64,000 bases of DNA. It comes from Leishmania infantum JPCM5 (lineage: Eukaryota > Euglenozoa > Kinetoplastea > Trypanosomatida > Trypanosomatidae). Positions within the stretch are counted from its first letter, which is position 1; the number at the start of each line of letters is the position of its first letter. A model generated the notes under the pieces. It did no database searches. It was not told the origin of the DNA and was given only the letters and a program-made list of their open reading frames with translations. The stretch lies in NCBI RefSeq assembly GCF_000002875.2, contig NC_009413.2, positions 553,323-617,322 on the forward strand, written 5' to 3'. Below are positions 1 through 12,060 of the stretch, one piece after another. Position numbers and translations under genes: made by a program.

Positions 1-3000
1 CCTTTTTTTTTCTGCACCTTCTTATTTCAAGTTATCTCACTTCGCTTTCTTTTTCTTTTGGTTTTGCACGCCCTTCAGTGTCCTCATTCTCTAAGCTACT
101 CTTCTTGCCCCCGATCAAACTCTCTCTTTGTGCGCTGCGTGAAGACCTTGTGTGCAGTATGGTAAAATTTCTTTTTTTTTCACTCTGGCGGTCGATGGCA
201 CTCATGCTTGTCGTTGTTCTTGTAGAAGATGTAAGCATGTCGAAAAAGAGCGGGCGGGTGTTGGAGGACTTGCAGTAAGTCATGTGCGTGCATCGTTTTG
301 CGTTGCATCTTTTCTTTGTGACACTTCATACGCCACCTAAACAGCCCTTAGATGCCTTGATACCCGCAGTGCATCACACGCACTCGAGGAACGCTCATAC
401 CAACATGCCCACTCACCCATACGTGCACAGCCGAACGGCGCATGCAAAGAGAAGCAGAGACAGAGAGACAGGAGAGGAATGAGCAGCAGGTGTAACACGT
501 CGGCGAGGAGCACCGACGCTCTTGCTATTGCCGTGTAGAGACGAAAATTTTGCTCCTAGAACACACAACAAAGAGAGCGGGAGGGGAGGGGGAGCGGCGT
601 GGGTGTTGTGCTTCGGTAATGCTGTGATCTTATTTGTTTTCTCTTTGGCGTCGAAGACCACGTAAAGGAGTGGGAAGCAGCAGAAAAATCAATGGCCACA
701 ACGTCACTTCTTTCCTCTCGGCTGCCCTCTCTTTTCGTCACAGAACACACCTACGCTTGCAGCGTTGCGGCTAAGTTGGTGGAGGGTATGCGCGCGTGTG
801 CTTGTGTGCGTGCTCTGTGGCTCTTTGCCCTCGATTTGTGCTTCCTCTTCTCGCCGGGCTTACCACTTTTTTTTTGTTTCGTTCTCTATCAGCGCTGCGC
901 GCTTCAAGCACGACCGACACCCATGACTAGTACGATGCCCGACTGAACAAGAGGCGACAAGGACGGTGGCGAAAGACGAGGCAACGCGGGACGCGAGCGC
1001 CAAAGTTCACAGAGTCGTGCACACGCACACGCGATGACGGAGCTGTTCGACGAGGGTGGCGCCAGAAGACGATCAAAGTTCATTCGACTTGGGAAGACAC
1101 ATCGAAGCCCTCCCTCCCCACACATGCGCTGGGCGAAAAGGAATACAAAAAAAAAGAGTGTAGAATGGACCAGTCGGCTTTTTTCTTTTTGCATGTGTAT
1201 GTGCGAGACGAGGAGCGGGCTTGGCAGGCGAGGGCAGGCACGAAAAACAAACAAGCATGGGAAGAAGGAGAATGCAACATGTGCAAGATGCATACAAAGA
1301 GATGAACAACCACAGATGCGTACATCTTTGCACTTCTTTGGTTGAAGCTGTTCTGCCATAGGGTCCCCCCTCGTTTTCACGCGTGTTTTAGCCCACCGAT
1401 GCACCCAAAAGAGGAAAAGTAAACGTTGACAGAGGGAGAGAGTGTGAGACAGAGAGGGGAGAAAGGGAAGGTAGATCAAAACTTCGCTCTTGCCTTCGCC
1501 CAGCTCTCTTTTTTCTTATTTGTTTCTCCGATTGACGTTGACCGCTCTTCCCTGCTGCTCCCGTCACTCTCTTCTTCTTTCCCATTTCTTTTCCTTTTTG
1601 ATTTCTTCGTTGTTACTGCTCTTCGTTTTTGCCTTGCTGCCGTGTGTGTATTTTCTCTTTCTGTGAACAAATTCTTACCTTTAGCTGTTGCTATTTTTCA
1701 CTACTCCCCCTCTGCGCATGCGCATCGTGTGTGTGTGTGTGCTGGAGGTGAAACACCCTTTTTTTTCCTCTCCTCCCGTTTTCTGTCTTTTGCTCCGTTA
1801 TGTGCGTGGATGTTTCCTCCCTCCAATCGAATGCGGAGATCACACAACACTGACACACAAGCACACACTGGGATAGAGAAGCCAGCGGTCATACGTACAG
1901 ATGTGGCCGCCTTCTCGCTTCTCTTGTGCATCTCACTCTCTCGCCAGGCTCTTTCTCTTTTCGCTTGCCTTTCTATCCCTCTTTTTGTTCTTTGCATTGA
2001 AATCTTGTGCACTGAGATGGATCGGAAGAGATGTCGTCCTCGCTCATGGGCGGAGAGCCGCCGTTCTCGCCATTTCTTTCTCTCCCCTCCGCGCTCCTTC
2101 GCTTTCTTCAACTGTCAGCTTTCTCACCTCGATCTTGGCGAATCCGTTTTTCTTTACCCTCTCGCGTTCACCGGCTTAATGACCAAGATTCTCTTCCGTC
2201 GCTGTAGGTCTCTCTCTCACTGCCTTGCTTTTCTCCGCCTTGTCTTTTTGCACCTAAAAGCGCGCGTCCCCTATCCGCGGACTCCAGTGTGAACGTAGCG
2301 CGTGTCAGGCATGTGCGGAGAGCACCCGCTGTTTACCCCGAATTCCATCTTCTCCAGCTCTCCGAGCGGCAAGCGGTGCGCTGCGCAAGTCCGGAGGAGA
2401 TGAAGCGCAGGGGTAGCGGTTCACACGTCGATGCAGCAGACGTCCAGTAGAAGCGCCTTCTTTCCCCCTTTTTTGTTCTCAACGGAAATGGAAGCGAATA
2501 ATAAGAATAGTAAAGGCAAAAGACGGCAGGACGGGGGGGGGAGTTTGGGACGGGCGAGTAGAAGATACACAGCCTGTGGTTGTGAAGAGAGAACCACGGC
2601 AGAGCGAAGCAAACTTTCCTTTGGTGCTCTCTTTCCCATCAGTTTGCATTGGCGCGGAGGCTCTGGACTCTGCTCTCTCCGTCTCTCCCCCTTTGCTTCT
2701 TGTCTTTCGGTCTCGTCTGCCTGTACGGTGTGCTCTTCTTACTGCAGCTGCGTCATCTTTCCTTCTTTTGTCTTGACTATCCCTCCGTCTCGCGCGCTCT
2801 CTCGCATCCTTCCTTGCCTTGCTTTTTTTTTGTTTGTGTTCTGGCTGCATTATGAACCGTACTCTGCTATGCACCACCTTGGGGCCCGGGCTCGCTCGCT
2901 CTCACTCACTGCGCTTTCCTCTGTTTACCCCCGCAAACGTTCACGTGCATATTTGTGTGTCTTCGTTTATGCATGCCAGCATTCTTTCTGCTTTCGCTTT

Positions 3001-4809
3001 CTCCTCTTCCGTTCTTTGCGTCGTTTTTCCAGTAGCTGCTCGTTTTCTTTCTGATGGCGTGAGGCGCACTTGTCTCGGTGAGCGTGTGCGCATATGCGTG
3101 GGCGGTAGCTTTCTGCAGGACTCACCCATACCCACACTCTCAAACCTGCGTGCTTACAGCTATTGCAGACATGTGCGCACGCTCTGTGGTTTCGCATCAC
3201 CGGCCTTGTCGTCTCCGATGGCTTTTTTTTTTGCGCGACTCCATCAGTGACTTGCACGCCTCACCCTTTTTTTTTGTCTATGTGTTCCGACTCTCTGTCC
3301 GAGGCAGCACCCCCTTCCCTCACCCGAAACTGCGAGGAAGCACACACGTACACATAGGTCGATTTTCCACCCCCAAAAACAAAAACGGAGAAAACAACTG
3401 AAAAGTGAGAAAGAAACGGAGAGGAACGATGCGCTTCTGAGAGTTCGTGTGTGCATGTGTCTTTGTACGGTCTGCGCGTCTGCTACGAATGAGACCTGCG
3501 GGGCTATGATGGTCGCCATGTGGTGAAGGAAAAAAGATCAAGACGCATGGGTGTGAGCAGAAAATGCAGCCGGGCTACTTCAAACATGTGGCGGTGTCCC
3601 ACATCGTCCCTTTTTTCTTTTTTTTTCCGAAAGCACAAAGGGGCTTTCAAGTAGGTTTGCGTCTGCATGTGACATCTACACGTGTGCGCGTCATCCCACG
3701 CGACTTTTCTCCCGCTCCTCCTTACCTTTCTCCCCTCCCCCACTGCAACCCGCTTCTCACTAGAGCGGCACGGCGCACCTGGATGCTTCTCTTTCTTGTG
3801 CCTTTCTCATGCTCGTTTTCCCTTTTTACTTCCTTTTTAGATGCCATCTAGTGTAGGTGTATAAGTGCGCGTGTGTGCTTGGGTGGCCCACCACGCCATC
3901 TTTGCCTCTTTCTCCTTTTCTCTCCCCCTCCGTCTACGGCTGCCGGCTTCGGTGTGTTCGAATGCGTATCCGTTTTTTGTTTTCAAAATGTTTCTGTGCT
4001 GTTTTTCTTCATGCATATGCATGCAAATATATATACAGATATCGGTATATACATGCATATACGTATATGCATGTATATATGTATATCTGAGTTGGTCTTG
4101 TGGTGCAGGCGTCAGTGCGAGGCGTCGGGAGGTGAGGAAAGGGAAGGGGAGGGTGGTAAGCAGTAACAACAAAAACGATAAAAGAAATGCCGAAAAAAAA
4201 CAAAAACAAGCCAAACCAAACTAAGCATGATTAATCGCATTTCCCGCAACAACAGAGAGAATACACACACATACACAGACACGCATGCAAAAAAAAACGT
4301 TAAGGCAGTGCTTGCACGCGTCTGTTAGCGTGCCACGATCGCACACGCGCCGAGAGCGAGAAAACAGCGGTGTGGTATCTGCACAGCGAAGAAACTTCCG
4401 CCTCCTTTTGTGGCTCTCTTTCCACCACCCTCTCTCTCCATCTCCTCTTTTCTCGTTCATTTTCTTTGCCCCTCGCCATCTCATTGTCGCTATTTTGTGC
4501 TTCTCCTTGGGCCGTCCCCCCGCTCCCCGCTCTTTTTTTTTTCGCTGTCGAAGTTCGTGTGCGGATGCGTGAGCACGCGGTGTATCTCCCTCGACCTCTT
4601 TCTGACGTCGTTCTCTTGCTCATCGCGGGCCCTTTCATTTTTCTCTATTTCACACGGCAGTGCTGGTGCCTGTTGTGCTCTCGCGTTCTCCTTCCGCCGC
4701 CGTGGGTGCTTTTTCGGCGCTGACGACGCAGGAGGACTCTCTCTCTGACCTTTCCACTCCCTTCACCACTTTGCTGTCTCACTCCCTCCTCCGAGTGGGT
4801 CACATACTA
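1..4809 (+). other. Pyrimidine-rich spacer, no gene seen
   Basis: Alternating T/C-rich and A/G-rich blocks with many T-runs and GT dinucleotide stretches. Open frames translate to low-complexity F/L/S/C/R strings, typical of trypanosomatid UTR and intergenic DNA. The only distinctive structure is the hairpin at 4037-4088. Confidence 0.6.
4037..4088. repeat. 52-nt AT-rich hairpin with a 34-nt perfect palindrome
   Basis: 4046-4079 is a perfect palindrome centred on ACGT at 4061-4064. It is extended by a 6-bp outer stem (4037-4042 with 4083-4088) across a 3x3 internal mismatch. As RNA it would fold into a long stem with a tiny loop; as DNA it could form a cruciform. Confidence 0.85.
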
Positions 4810-5629
4810 CTGTGAGGGCAAGCGTGCCTTCGGCAGCAAATGCTAACGGGCAACTCAAGCCCTCTCCTCCTGCTTGACTCCTCCTCTCTGCCCGACGCCG
4901 GCAGGTGAGTGCACCGGTCCCTGCGGAAGGATGTGGACGCACCGCAGCTCATCAGTACCGCATTCCGTTTGATGGCACTTCATTTTGATCCCTTTCTTAG
5001 GCTATTAGGAGGTGTGCCGGCGAGGTGTGCTGCGGATGCGGCTGTGGTCTTGACGCTGCAGAGGTGGGCGGGGGGGGTGCGCGTGCGCTGAGCTGCGTGG
5101 GGCTAATTGCGGAAAAGCAGCTGTGCATGGGCATTCTCGTGCATGGCCAAGCCTCGCGCGGCCTCACATTGGCGGGGCTCCTGGCGGATTACGTCCGCTA
5201 CCGGTGGCACCTCATGAGCACCGAGAACTGGGGAAAGGGCGGGCGCCCTGCGCACGTGGGGATTCTGACTGCGAATGGCTCGATCACCATACTGCTGAGG
5301 GAGGGGTGCAGGTGTCGGAGGCGTGTATCCATCGCCTCGAGGCGACTGTCAGCCGATTCATGGACAACCGCCTGCGCCCGCTACCGGGAGACGAGGCGGA
5401 TGCTGGCATGGGGCGAGTGGCGGCGGGTCTGGGAAGACATAGATGTCGCCGTCTCTGAAGAGCTCCATCGCCGATCGACACACCCACGGAGGAGGATCCG
5501 CGGGTGCTCTTCCGCATTCCCCTCCTCCGTGTTCGACGCGTGGCATGCACGCAAGGCGTCACTGCAGGGCGGAAACAGCGTGCGCCGGCTCATTCTAGTG
5601 GTGGCATCGAAGGCCGAGCGGACGGATGC
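4810..5629 (+). mobile_element. Truncated degenerate retroelement fragment (direct repeat, copy 1)
   Basis: About 820 bp nearly identical to 14530-15351. Apart from a few differences at the extreme left edge I count about four substitutions and a two-G length change in a G-run. It carries open but mutually shifted frames with no start codon of their own and shared stops, so it is decayed coding sequence. In the second copy the homologous segment continues into RT- and RNase H-like sequence; here identity ends sharply after 5629. Identity with that element is seen directly; the retroelement origin of this part is inferred. Confidence 0.6.
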
Positions 5630-6189
5630 AGCTCAGGCCGCGGCGCAAACAACCACGGCGCCTTCTACATCGTTCGGCGGCTCCCCTGTAATCCATTGCT
5701 CCCCTATTCGTCATCCTCTTTTTCCATCCTTTTCGTCTTCTTTTTCTGCGGCACCTTTTACTGTACGGGCGCGTGCGCTGCAGTCTCGATACCCCCGCTT
5801 TCTCGTCCCCTTTCTTCACGCCGCTTGTCGAGTGCCCTTCTTTTCCTCTCGCGGTATGCGTTCGTGTTTTGCTGCATGGAAAGCAGCGGCGCGTTAGCTA
5901 GATAGCATTGCGAGGGAAAAATGGAATGTAGACGCGAAGCGACAGCGAGATTGTACCCACCTGTTGCTCTCGTCACTGCTGATTTGCTATATTTGTGTGC
6001 CTGGAGACTTCGTTCACTTCTTGAAGGTGACTGTGGCAGACGTGTGGTTGAGGAGGCGTAGTGCAGCTTGCACTCTCTTACCCACTTACTCGCAGAGGTA
6101 CACACGCATCGACAGTCCTTTTCCCGCCTCTTCTCCCTCCTCCTCGACTTGCCCGTCTTTGCGGTTTCTTCTTCGGCGCGTCCGGAAAA
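5630..6189 (+). other. Spacer between the truncated repeat and the decayed GC-rich patch
   Basis: C/T-rich to mixed composition; nothing recognised. It begins exactly where identity to the second repeat copy stops. Confidence 0.5.
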
Positions 6190-8060
6190 GTGGCTGTAGC
6201 GGGACCGGGCGTTTGCGCTTTAATCGTCGTCATTGCGGTTCAACACCCTGCCGTCACGAAGTGCCAGTCAACAGGTCGCTGGCTGCTCACGGCGGTGTCC
6301 TCCGTGCCGAGCACCACTGTCACCACCTCTTCGGGCGGCGCGTCGCGCGAGCTGACTGCGTCGGCGGTGAGGCGGTCGACCTTTGCCCAGCCGGCGCTGG
6401 AGGGGCTGCGCATTGCTGCGTACGCGCCTGCTGAGCCAGGCGTGCTGTCGTCGCAGTGCCGGCTTCACGTGACCAGTGGCCACGCCATCGCTCAGCTGTC
6501 GTCCCTTGTGTTCGCAGTAGACTTCGATGACAGCCCATCACCGCCTGCCGTGTCGCTGGGATCACGCGTCTACGTGGCCTGCGAGCGGGGGGGATGTGGA
6601 CCCGACTTCGCAGCAGGGCGATGGAGGCGTGGGTGGTGCACCAAGTCGCGTCTTCCTGGTGGGCGGCCTCGTCGTGCGAGTGACCCCTACTGGGCCCCTT
6701 AGGTGTCCTGCTGGAAAAAAAAAACAATGTGGATCTGGCGGTCCCGCCGGAAAAGATAGTCGTGACGGAGGGCGTGTGCACGTTCCTCAATGACCTCAAG
6801 TACCTGCAGGTCGTGGAGCGGGTGTGCTTCGCCGGGCTCTCGGCGACGGACGACGTGGAGAGCACGGCGTGCAGCCTCTGCACCACCGCGTCTGGCGGGC
6901 GGAGCGCCCGTAAATCCTCGAGGCATATGGTATTCGCAGCACGACGCACCCGACCCAGAGCGCCCGCATGCCGCTCATGGAAAAGGCAGCGTGGCAGCGC
7001 TACCACCACCGTCAGATGCGCAACATTTACAGAAAGCGTGTGAGGAAGCGGGACCGACGGTGCACGCCGGCCAAGTACCCCGGCATCATTTCCGTCAGCG
7101 TCGCCTTTGCGGTGTCCTCTCGCTGGCTGAGTTGGACTGCAGGACCTACCCGACACAGCAGCTCTCCGACCAGATGCGCTTTGTGGTGAAGACGCTGCGC
7201 AAAAAAGTGCATCTGGGGCAGCGCGACCACCATCGGCGCGCCGCTAGCAGCGACGGGTATGGCAACACCGACGGCGTCCTCTGCTGCGCATCGCCTCCCG
7301 TAGAACGTTTGTCGACTGGCTCAGGTGCGCTGAATTCGACAGGGATTTCCCCGATTCCTCGCAGCGCACCTTGCTATCTTTGTTATCACCGGCTACTTTG
7401 AGTTTGGCGTAAGCGAGCTATGCCGCCGGGCACCCCACGTGGAAGGCATGTCGGCGTCTTCTTTACTGTCCGCAACAAGGAACACAGGCCTCGCAGCGTC
7501 GAGGCGCTCGGCGTGGACTCCGTGGGAGGGTGCATGTCGGATGGCGAAGGCTGCGAAGGGCGAGGCGCCGTTGCTCATGCTGAGGCTGCGCGGGGGCAGT
7601 AGTTTGCGGCGGGCGTGCGCCCATGGAGTCGCTCCGCATGGCGACCGCTTGACTGCCGCGCCGGGACTGCTGCATGGGGCCCGTGCCCAGCCGCGAGCAG
7701 GCGCTCGCCTGCACGCAGCACACCACCGACGCCGTCAGTCGCAATCATCTGATCAACATCACTGCAGCGAGCGGCAACGGTTTGGCCGAGCTGCTTGCCG
7801 CCGTGCATCCGCGCCGCGTCCCGGCGGCACGACATGCGAGTCAGCTGCAGGCGACGTGCGCCGACGGCCCGGTGCTGCGGGCCGCGCTGCAGCAGCTCTC
7901 CGCCAGCCCCCTACGACGCTGGCCAGCACCCGGCGGAGACACGGGGCCCCGCCCAGTGCGCGCTGGGGAACGTTGTGTTGACGGTCCCTAAAGGGATGCG
8001 CGGCTGTTCCGCGACAGGCTTTTCCCCGCCGCCTCCCGGCGCTTCTTGCTGTAGACGCGC
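6190..8060 (+). pseudogene. GC-rich decayed coding sequence, unrecognised
   Basis: About 1.9 kb with GC-rich, codon-like composition unlike the pyrimidine-rich spacers. Conceptual translation stays protein-like but switches among all three + frames: about 6190-6680, then about 6727-6900 in another frame (containing LNDLKYLQVVERVCFAGL), then about 6960-7200 (containing WQRYHHRQMRNIYRKRV), and a terminal piece about 7674-7890 (containing LAELLAAVHPRRVPAA). Stops and frameshifts separate the pieces. I do not recognise the family. Its position 1.2 kb upstream of amastin invites comparison with tuzin, but I see no tuzin ATPase motif. It may be a decayed host gene or a retroelement region. Confidence 0.45.
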
Positions 8061-9268
8061 GGTGAGGTGAGGTGGTGGTGCTGGGGACCTGTGCGAGCGC
8101 GTGCGTGTGAGGGGGTGCATGGGAGTGGACACCGATGTAGGGGCACTCTCACACGCTGCGACTCACCCCCTTGCCCTCCTCGCGCAATCGCGCGCATGCG
8201 GGGTCGCTGCTTCTCACACCTGCTCTTTGGCGTTCTTCCCCTTTTCTGTGGTGCAGTCTCTGTGCGCTTACCTTCCGCCTTTATCCGCCGCGTCTCTCTC
8301 TCTCTGTTGCCTGCAGTGAGCGGGGTGAGCGGTGTTGGCGGCTTGTCGCAGCGGTGGCAGCGGTGGGGTGCCGCATGTGAGGGCCGCGACGAAGGCGGTG
8401 CGCGTGTGTGTGTGTGTGCCGCTGCTTCCTCTGCACACGCCTCTCCAAAGGCCTGCCACAGGCGCTCCTACGACGACGCGAAGAAGAGCAACAGGAGACT
8501 CCAGGCGATACGTTCTGCAACGGCGGCCCTTCGCGCCGGCCTTCTCTCGTCCCTCGTCCTCGCTGTGCGCAGCGCCGTTTTTGCGCTACCGAGAGGGAGC
8601 AAAGGCGGAGAGGGGAGGAAGAGGAGCACGCTGGGGGTTCGCGGGCTGTTTCCGGTGCGAGACGACTGCACAGCGCAGCAGACGCGGCGCAGGCGGGGGT
8701 CAGCGAGGTGGGAGGGAAGCCGACAGGTGAGGGGCGTGGGAGGGGGAGGGGCAGGGCTTGCCCGGAGGGTAGCAGGCAATGCACCCTGTCCTCTCCGCCT
8801 GGCCCCCTTCCCTTGCGCTTCGGTCTCCTGCTCGCTGCCGTTGCGGCATGTCTCGCATGCACCTTCCCCCTCTCCTGATGCTTGTGTGCATGCCGGCAAA
8901 TGGCCCATGCGCTCCCGCTGTGCACGCCTCGCAGTGCCACTTGCCTGTCTCCTCACCACTGCCTCCCCCCTCCCCCCACATTTCTCTCCCCGTCTCTCCC
9001 TCTTTTCACTCCCGCTCACATCTCCCATCCCTCCCCCTCTCAAAACGAACACGCGCGAACCAATGCAAAACAACACCATGCGCGTGCACACGCAACGACA
9101 ACAGACATCCCTTTGCCAAGACTCGACTCTCTTTCGCTCTCACACCCCTCCCACACTCGCCCCCCGCCTCCCTCCTCGTCAGCTCTGTCGCGCCATCTCG
9201 ACCCCCTGTGCCATCGCTTCTCCTGCCCATCTCCGCCTCACCTTTTTGTTTGCTGCGCCTTTGCGAAG
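8061..9268 (+). other. Spacer and 5' region of amastin
   Basis: The first ~700 bp is mixed GC-rich sequence without a convincing gene. From about 8780 it becomes C/T-rich, leading into the acceptor at 9181-9182. Long open frames here are pyrimidine/purine-biased and give R/S/P-rich low-complexity translations. Confidence 0.5.
9130..9182 (+). promoter_or_regulatory. Probable spliced-leader acceptor for amastin
   Basis: A run of about 50 nt that is almost all C and T ends in CAG, with the AG at 9181-9182, 87 nt before the amastin ATG. No ATG lies between the AG and the start codon. This fits trypanosomatid trans-splicing, but other AGs nearby could also be used. Confidence 0.5.
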
Positions 9269-9850
9269 ATGTATTCCCATATCGGCGTTCTGATCTACGT
9301 GATCCTCCAGTTCCTCGCGTTGCTTTGTTTGGTGGTGGCTACGCCGTTCGACATGTTTCGCGAGGTGAAGGGCGGGGTCTTCGGCGGCAGCGCTTGTGTG
9401 ACGCTATGGGGTTTACAGAAGGTGTGCTTGGGCACAGAGTACATCATGAAGACGAGGGTGCTGTGGAAGAATTGCCCGAGCCGCCGCGACCGTTTCCTCC
9501 TTGCTCAGGCGTTTGATGTCATCTCACTCGCCGTGTACGCCGTAGCGTTTCTGTTCGGTTTCATTTTGCTGTGGTGCTGCTCTGCCTTTCGCTGGGTCTG
9601 CCTGGCCCTCAACATCGTCGGCATCGGCACCGTGTGCGTCGTCTGGGTGCTGATGGTGAAGGTCTACCACATCGATGATGGCACTGTTTGCATGGTTCTG
9701 GACAAGGGCTTCCGCTTTGGTATCGGCTTTGGTCTCTTATTGGTGGCCTGGGTGCTGGATATCATCGCCATCTTCTTCTTGCTGCTGCCATTAGAGGCCA
9801 AGCAGGACAGTGAGAGTACAAAGTCGGACGAGTACCGAGAACAGGAGTAG
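9269..9850 (+). CDS. Amastin-like surface glycoprotein, 193 aa
   Basis: Amastins are small surface membrane proteins of trypanosomatids, many of them abundant in the amastigote stage; their molecular function is not settled. I see four hydrophobic segments at about residues 5-26, 79-103, 109-131 and 149-173. The cysteine motif CVTLWGLQKVC at residues 43-53, between segments 1 and 2, matches the amastin signature C-x-[TS]-[LF]-[WF]-G-x-[KRQ]-x-x-C, except that position 10 is V where the family usually has an acidic or polar residue. The TPFDMF motif after segment 1 and the glycine-rich, acidic-tailed last segment also fit. The length is normal. The ATG at 9269 is preferred because the open frame upstream lacks amastin character and a strong poly-Y/AG acceptor lies 87 nt upstream. 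No second amastin or tuzin is beside it. It lies between two copies of an ~820 bp repeat. I cannot assign the alpha, beta, gamma or delta subfamily. Confidence 0.93.
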   Translation: MYSHIGVLIYVILQFLALLCLVVATPFDMFREVKGGVFGGSACVTLWGLQKVCLGTEYIMKTRVLWKNCPSRRDRFLLAQAFDVISLAVYAVAFLFGFILLWCCSAFRWVCLALNIVGIGTVCVVWVLMVKVYHIDDGTVCMVLDKGFRFGIGFGLLLVAWVLDIIAIFFLLLPLEAKQDSESTKSDEYREQE

Positions 9851-11597
9851 GCAGCCAAGAGCGGAAGGAGGCGGGGTGCGCTGCTGCAGTGTATGGGAGG
9901 GTCTGCTGCCTTGCTCATGGCAGAACGACACGTGGCCAAAAAAGTCGAGTTTGTTTTCACACGGTCTCTCCCCGGTGTGTCTCTTTTCGTCCTTCTGTGC
10001 TTTCTTCATTTTTGCTGTTTTCATCGGTACCGCGATCTGCCCTTTGTGGTGAGCAACGCACGCATGGCACCGACAAGCCCGCCCATGCCCCCTTCCCCCC
10101 TCTCTGCCCCTCGCCTTCACTATCTCCTCGACATCGCCCCCCTCCCGCTCACCCGACGCACCTTTGCGAAGTGAAGAAGCAAAGGACGCAGCAAGATGCC
10201 CACACGGTCGCCGCAGGCCGGAGAATCAGCGGGGGGGGAGGGGAGGAGAAAAAAGAGACCGGGCACAACCGAGCGGGCAGGCAAACGCAAAGGCGGGCGG
10301 GGGAAACCGATGCCCTCGCGCGAAGGACGGGAAACGCAGCGCCACGCCGCATGGTTCAACCGCCTCCGTCCCACCCCCATCCATACCCCATAGCTGAGAT
10401 CGCGCGTCTTTCTGGCGCTTCTCTCTCGCGTGCCCTTTGGCCCTCGTCGCTGCCTCTCCTCCCTCACACACGCCTCATGGACTACTTGAACGGAGAAGGG
10501 CGAGGGGTGGGGGGCGAGGCGCCACAGGGGGTGGCTGCAGGGGGGCGGGGTAGGAATCAGGCAAGCTGATGAGCAAGCGCACCGGGGAGGCCAGAGGACA
10601 GCGTCTGTGCGCACAGCAGCGGCGCACAGATGCATGCACGAACCAGGAGAAACGATGACAGCACTCGCTCCTCCTCTTTCTGTGCTCCTCATGCACGGTG
10701 CGTGCGCGTGCACAAGAGGACACCCCCACCGTGCAAGGGCGTGTGGGGTCGGGGGAGGCAGCGGAGGAGAGGGCAAGACGGACTGGGGAAGGAGGGAAGC
10801 TCTCTGAGGCATGAAGGCCGACCATACGTCGGGCATACGTGCGTCACGTGTGCGCATGCTCGTGCGTGTGGGCGCGTGCACCCTTGTGACCCCGCTCCCC
10901 CTCCCATGAGTGTCGCGCTCCACGTTGCCCTTCTCTTGCTGCTGCGGCTCTCCCGTGCTCCTGGAACTCACAGGAGGACACCAAAAAGCACCACGACGAC
11001 ACGGAGAAGAAAATCGAGCACCGCCTCGATCTCCTCTGCTGTCGTGGTTTTCTTTTCTCGCTTCTGTTGTTTGCAGCTTGCTGCCCCGCGTTTTCGTTTT
11101 CTTTGTCGTTTTCATTATTATTTTTTCTTTCTGTCGCTTCTCGCTTTCTTCTCTCGTTCCTCCGCAGAAACTTCGTATGGACTTGTGCGTGCGTGTGCCT
11201 CTCTGCCTTTTCTCTCTTGTTGTCGTTGTGCGCTGCTGCCCTTGTTTCTGTTTCGCTCTGTGCGCAGGCGACAGGCTGATGGAGAGGATGAAAAAACGGA
11301 ACGAAAGGCGACAGCAATACAGCGGAGGAGGGGAAAAGGCGCGTGCAACGGCAGCAGCACAGGCGCGCAGGCACAGGAAGGTGGGCAATCGAACGACGGC
11401 ACACAAAGCGGATAGGGTCGGTACACAGACGTGAGGAAAGCGGAAGGGAGACAGGGCTGCATTTCTGTTGCTCTTCGTGACCCGAGTCCGTCCGTGCCTG
11501 TGTGCCTGTGCCTGCGCTCCTTGTGTCCTTTTACCTCTCCGCCTCTCTCGTGCTTTTTCCGTGCTTGTTTCTTCATCGTTTCATTTACAACGTCAAA
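9851..11597 (+). other. Amastin 3' flank
   Basis: No gene seen. Mixed purine- and pyrimidine-rich blocks; long open frames on both strands give biased R/P/S/K-rich translations. It probably includes the amastin 3' UTR, whose end cannot be fixed from sequence alone. Confidence 0.5.
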
Positions 11598-12060
11598 TCC
11601 TCCAGACTCCAATGTGAAGAGTCTCCACACCATCGTATGAAATGCAGCTGTTTGAAGCGATTGAGGGAGCGGCACGGCAGACAGGCAGAGCACAGTGAAT
11701 CGGAGGGCCCTGGCCTGAATCCGGCCAACTTCCTCTCTGCGCTCGCCCGGCATGCACCTCGACCACCCCCTGCCGGCTCCACGACAGACGCGACCGCTTC
11801 CGCCCTCGAGCAGGACGCTGGGCGCGGCTCTCTTGGATCAAGGCATGCAGCCCACCCATGTGCGTGTGTCGCCGATGGCGCGGCATGCGTGCGAGGAAGG
11901 GACGAGCAAGGGCAGGAGGATCCTGCTAGATGCATGGTCCGATTCGACGGCAGACTGCTCGTCCTGGCCGACTCGGATGTAGCCGCAGTGCGACAGAGGG
12001 GCGTGTGAGCTGTGGTCGAATGCTTGCCTTTGCCGACTTGCCTGTGGCAGAGGGGCGGGG
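11598..12060 (+). mobile_element. SIDER-like retroposon A
   Basis: Aligns colinearly with 26357-26815: both start near TCCTCCAGAC, share GGAGGGCCCTGGCCTG and the CGACGGCAGA-ACTGCTCGTCCTGG region, and continue through GCGTGTGAGCTGTGG into the GCCGACTTGCC tail. Spacing is conserved (about 403 versus 402 nt between shared landmarks) but many substitutions separate them. A ~450-bp degenerate, non-coding, dispersed repeat in the sense orientation fits the SIDER family (SIDER2 type is likely). SIDER2 copies in 3' UTRs are known to lower mRNA stability. The family name is inferred; I cannot verify the 79-nt SIDER signature. Confidence 0.6.

Noticed and set aside
6190..8060. Tuzin pseudogene
   Set aside because: Tuzins often neighbour amastins, but I see no tuzin-like ATPase motif; left as unidentified.
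8882..9268. N-terminal extension of amastin
   Set aside because: The open frame upstream of 9269 is H/P/S-rich pyrimidine translation; amastins begin with a short N-terminus before the first membrane segment, as at 9269.
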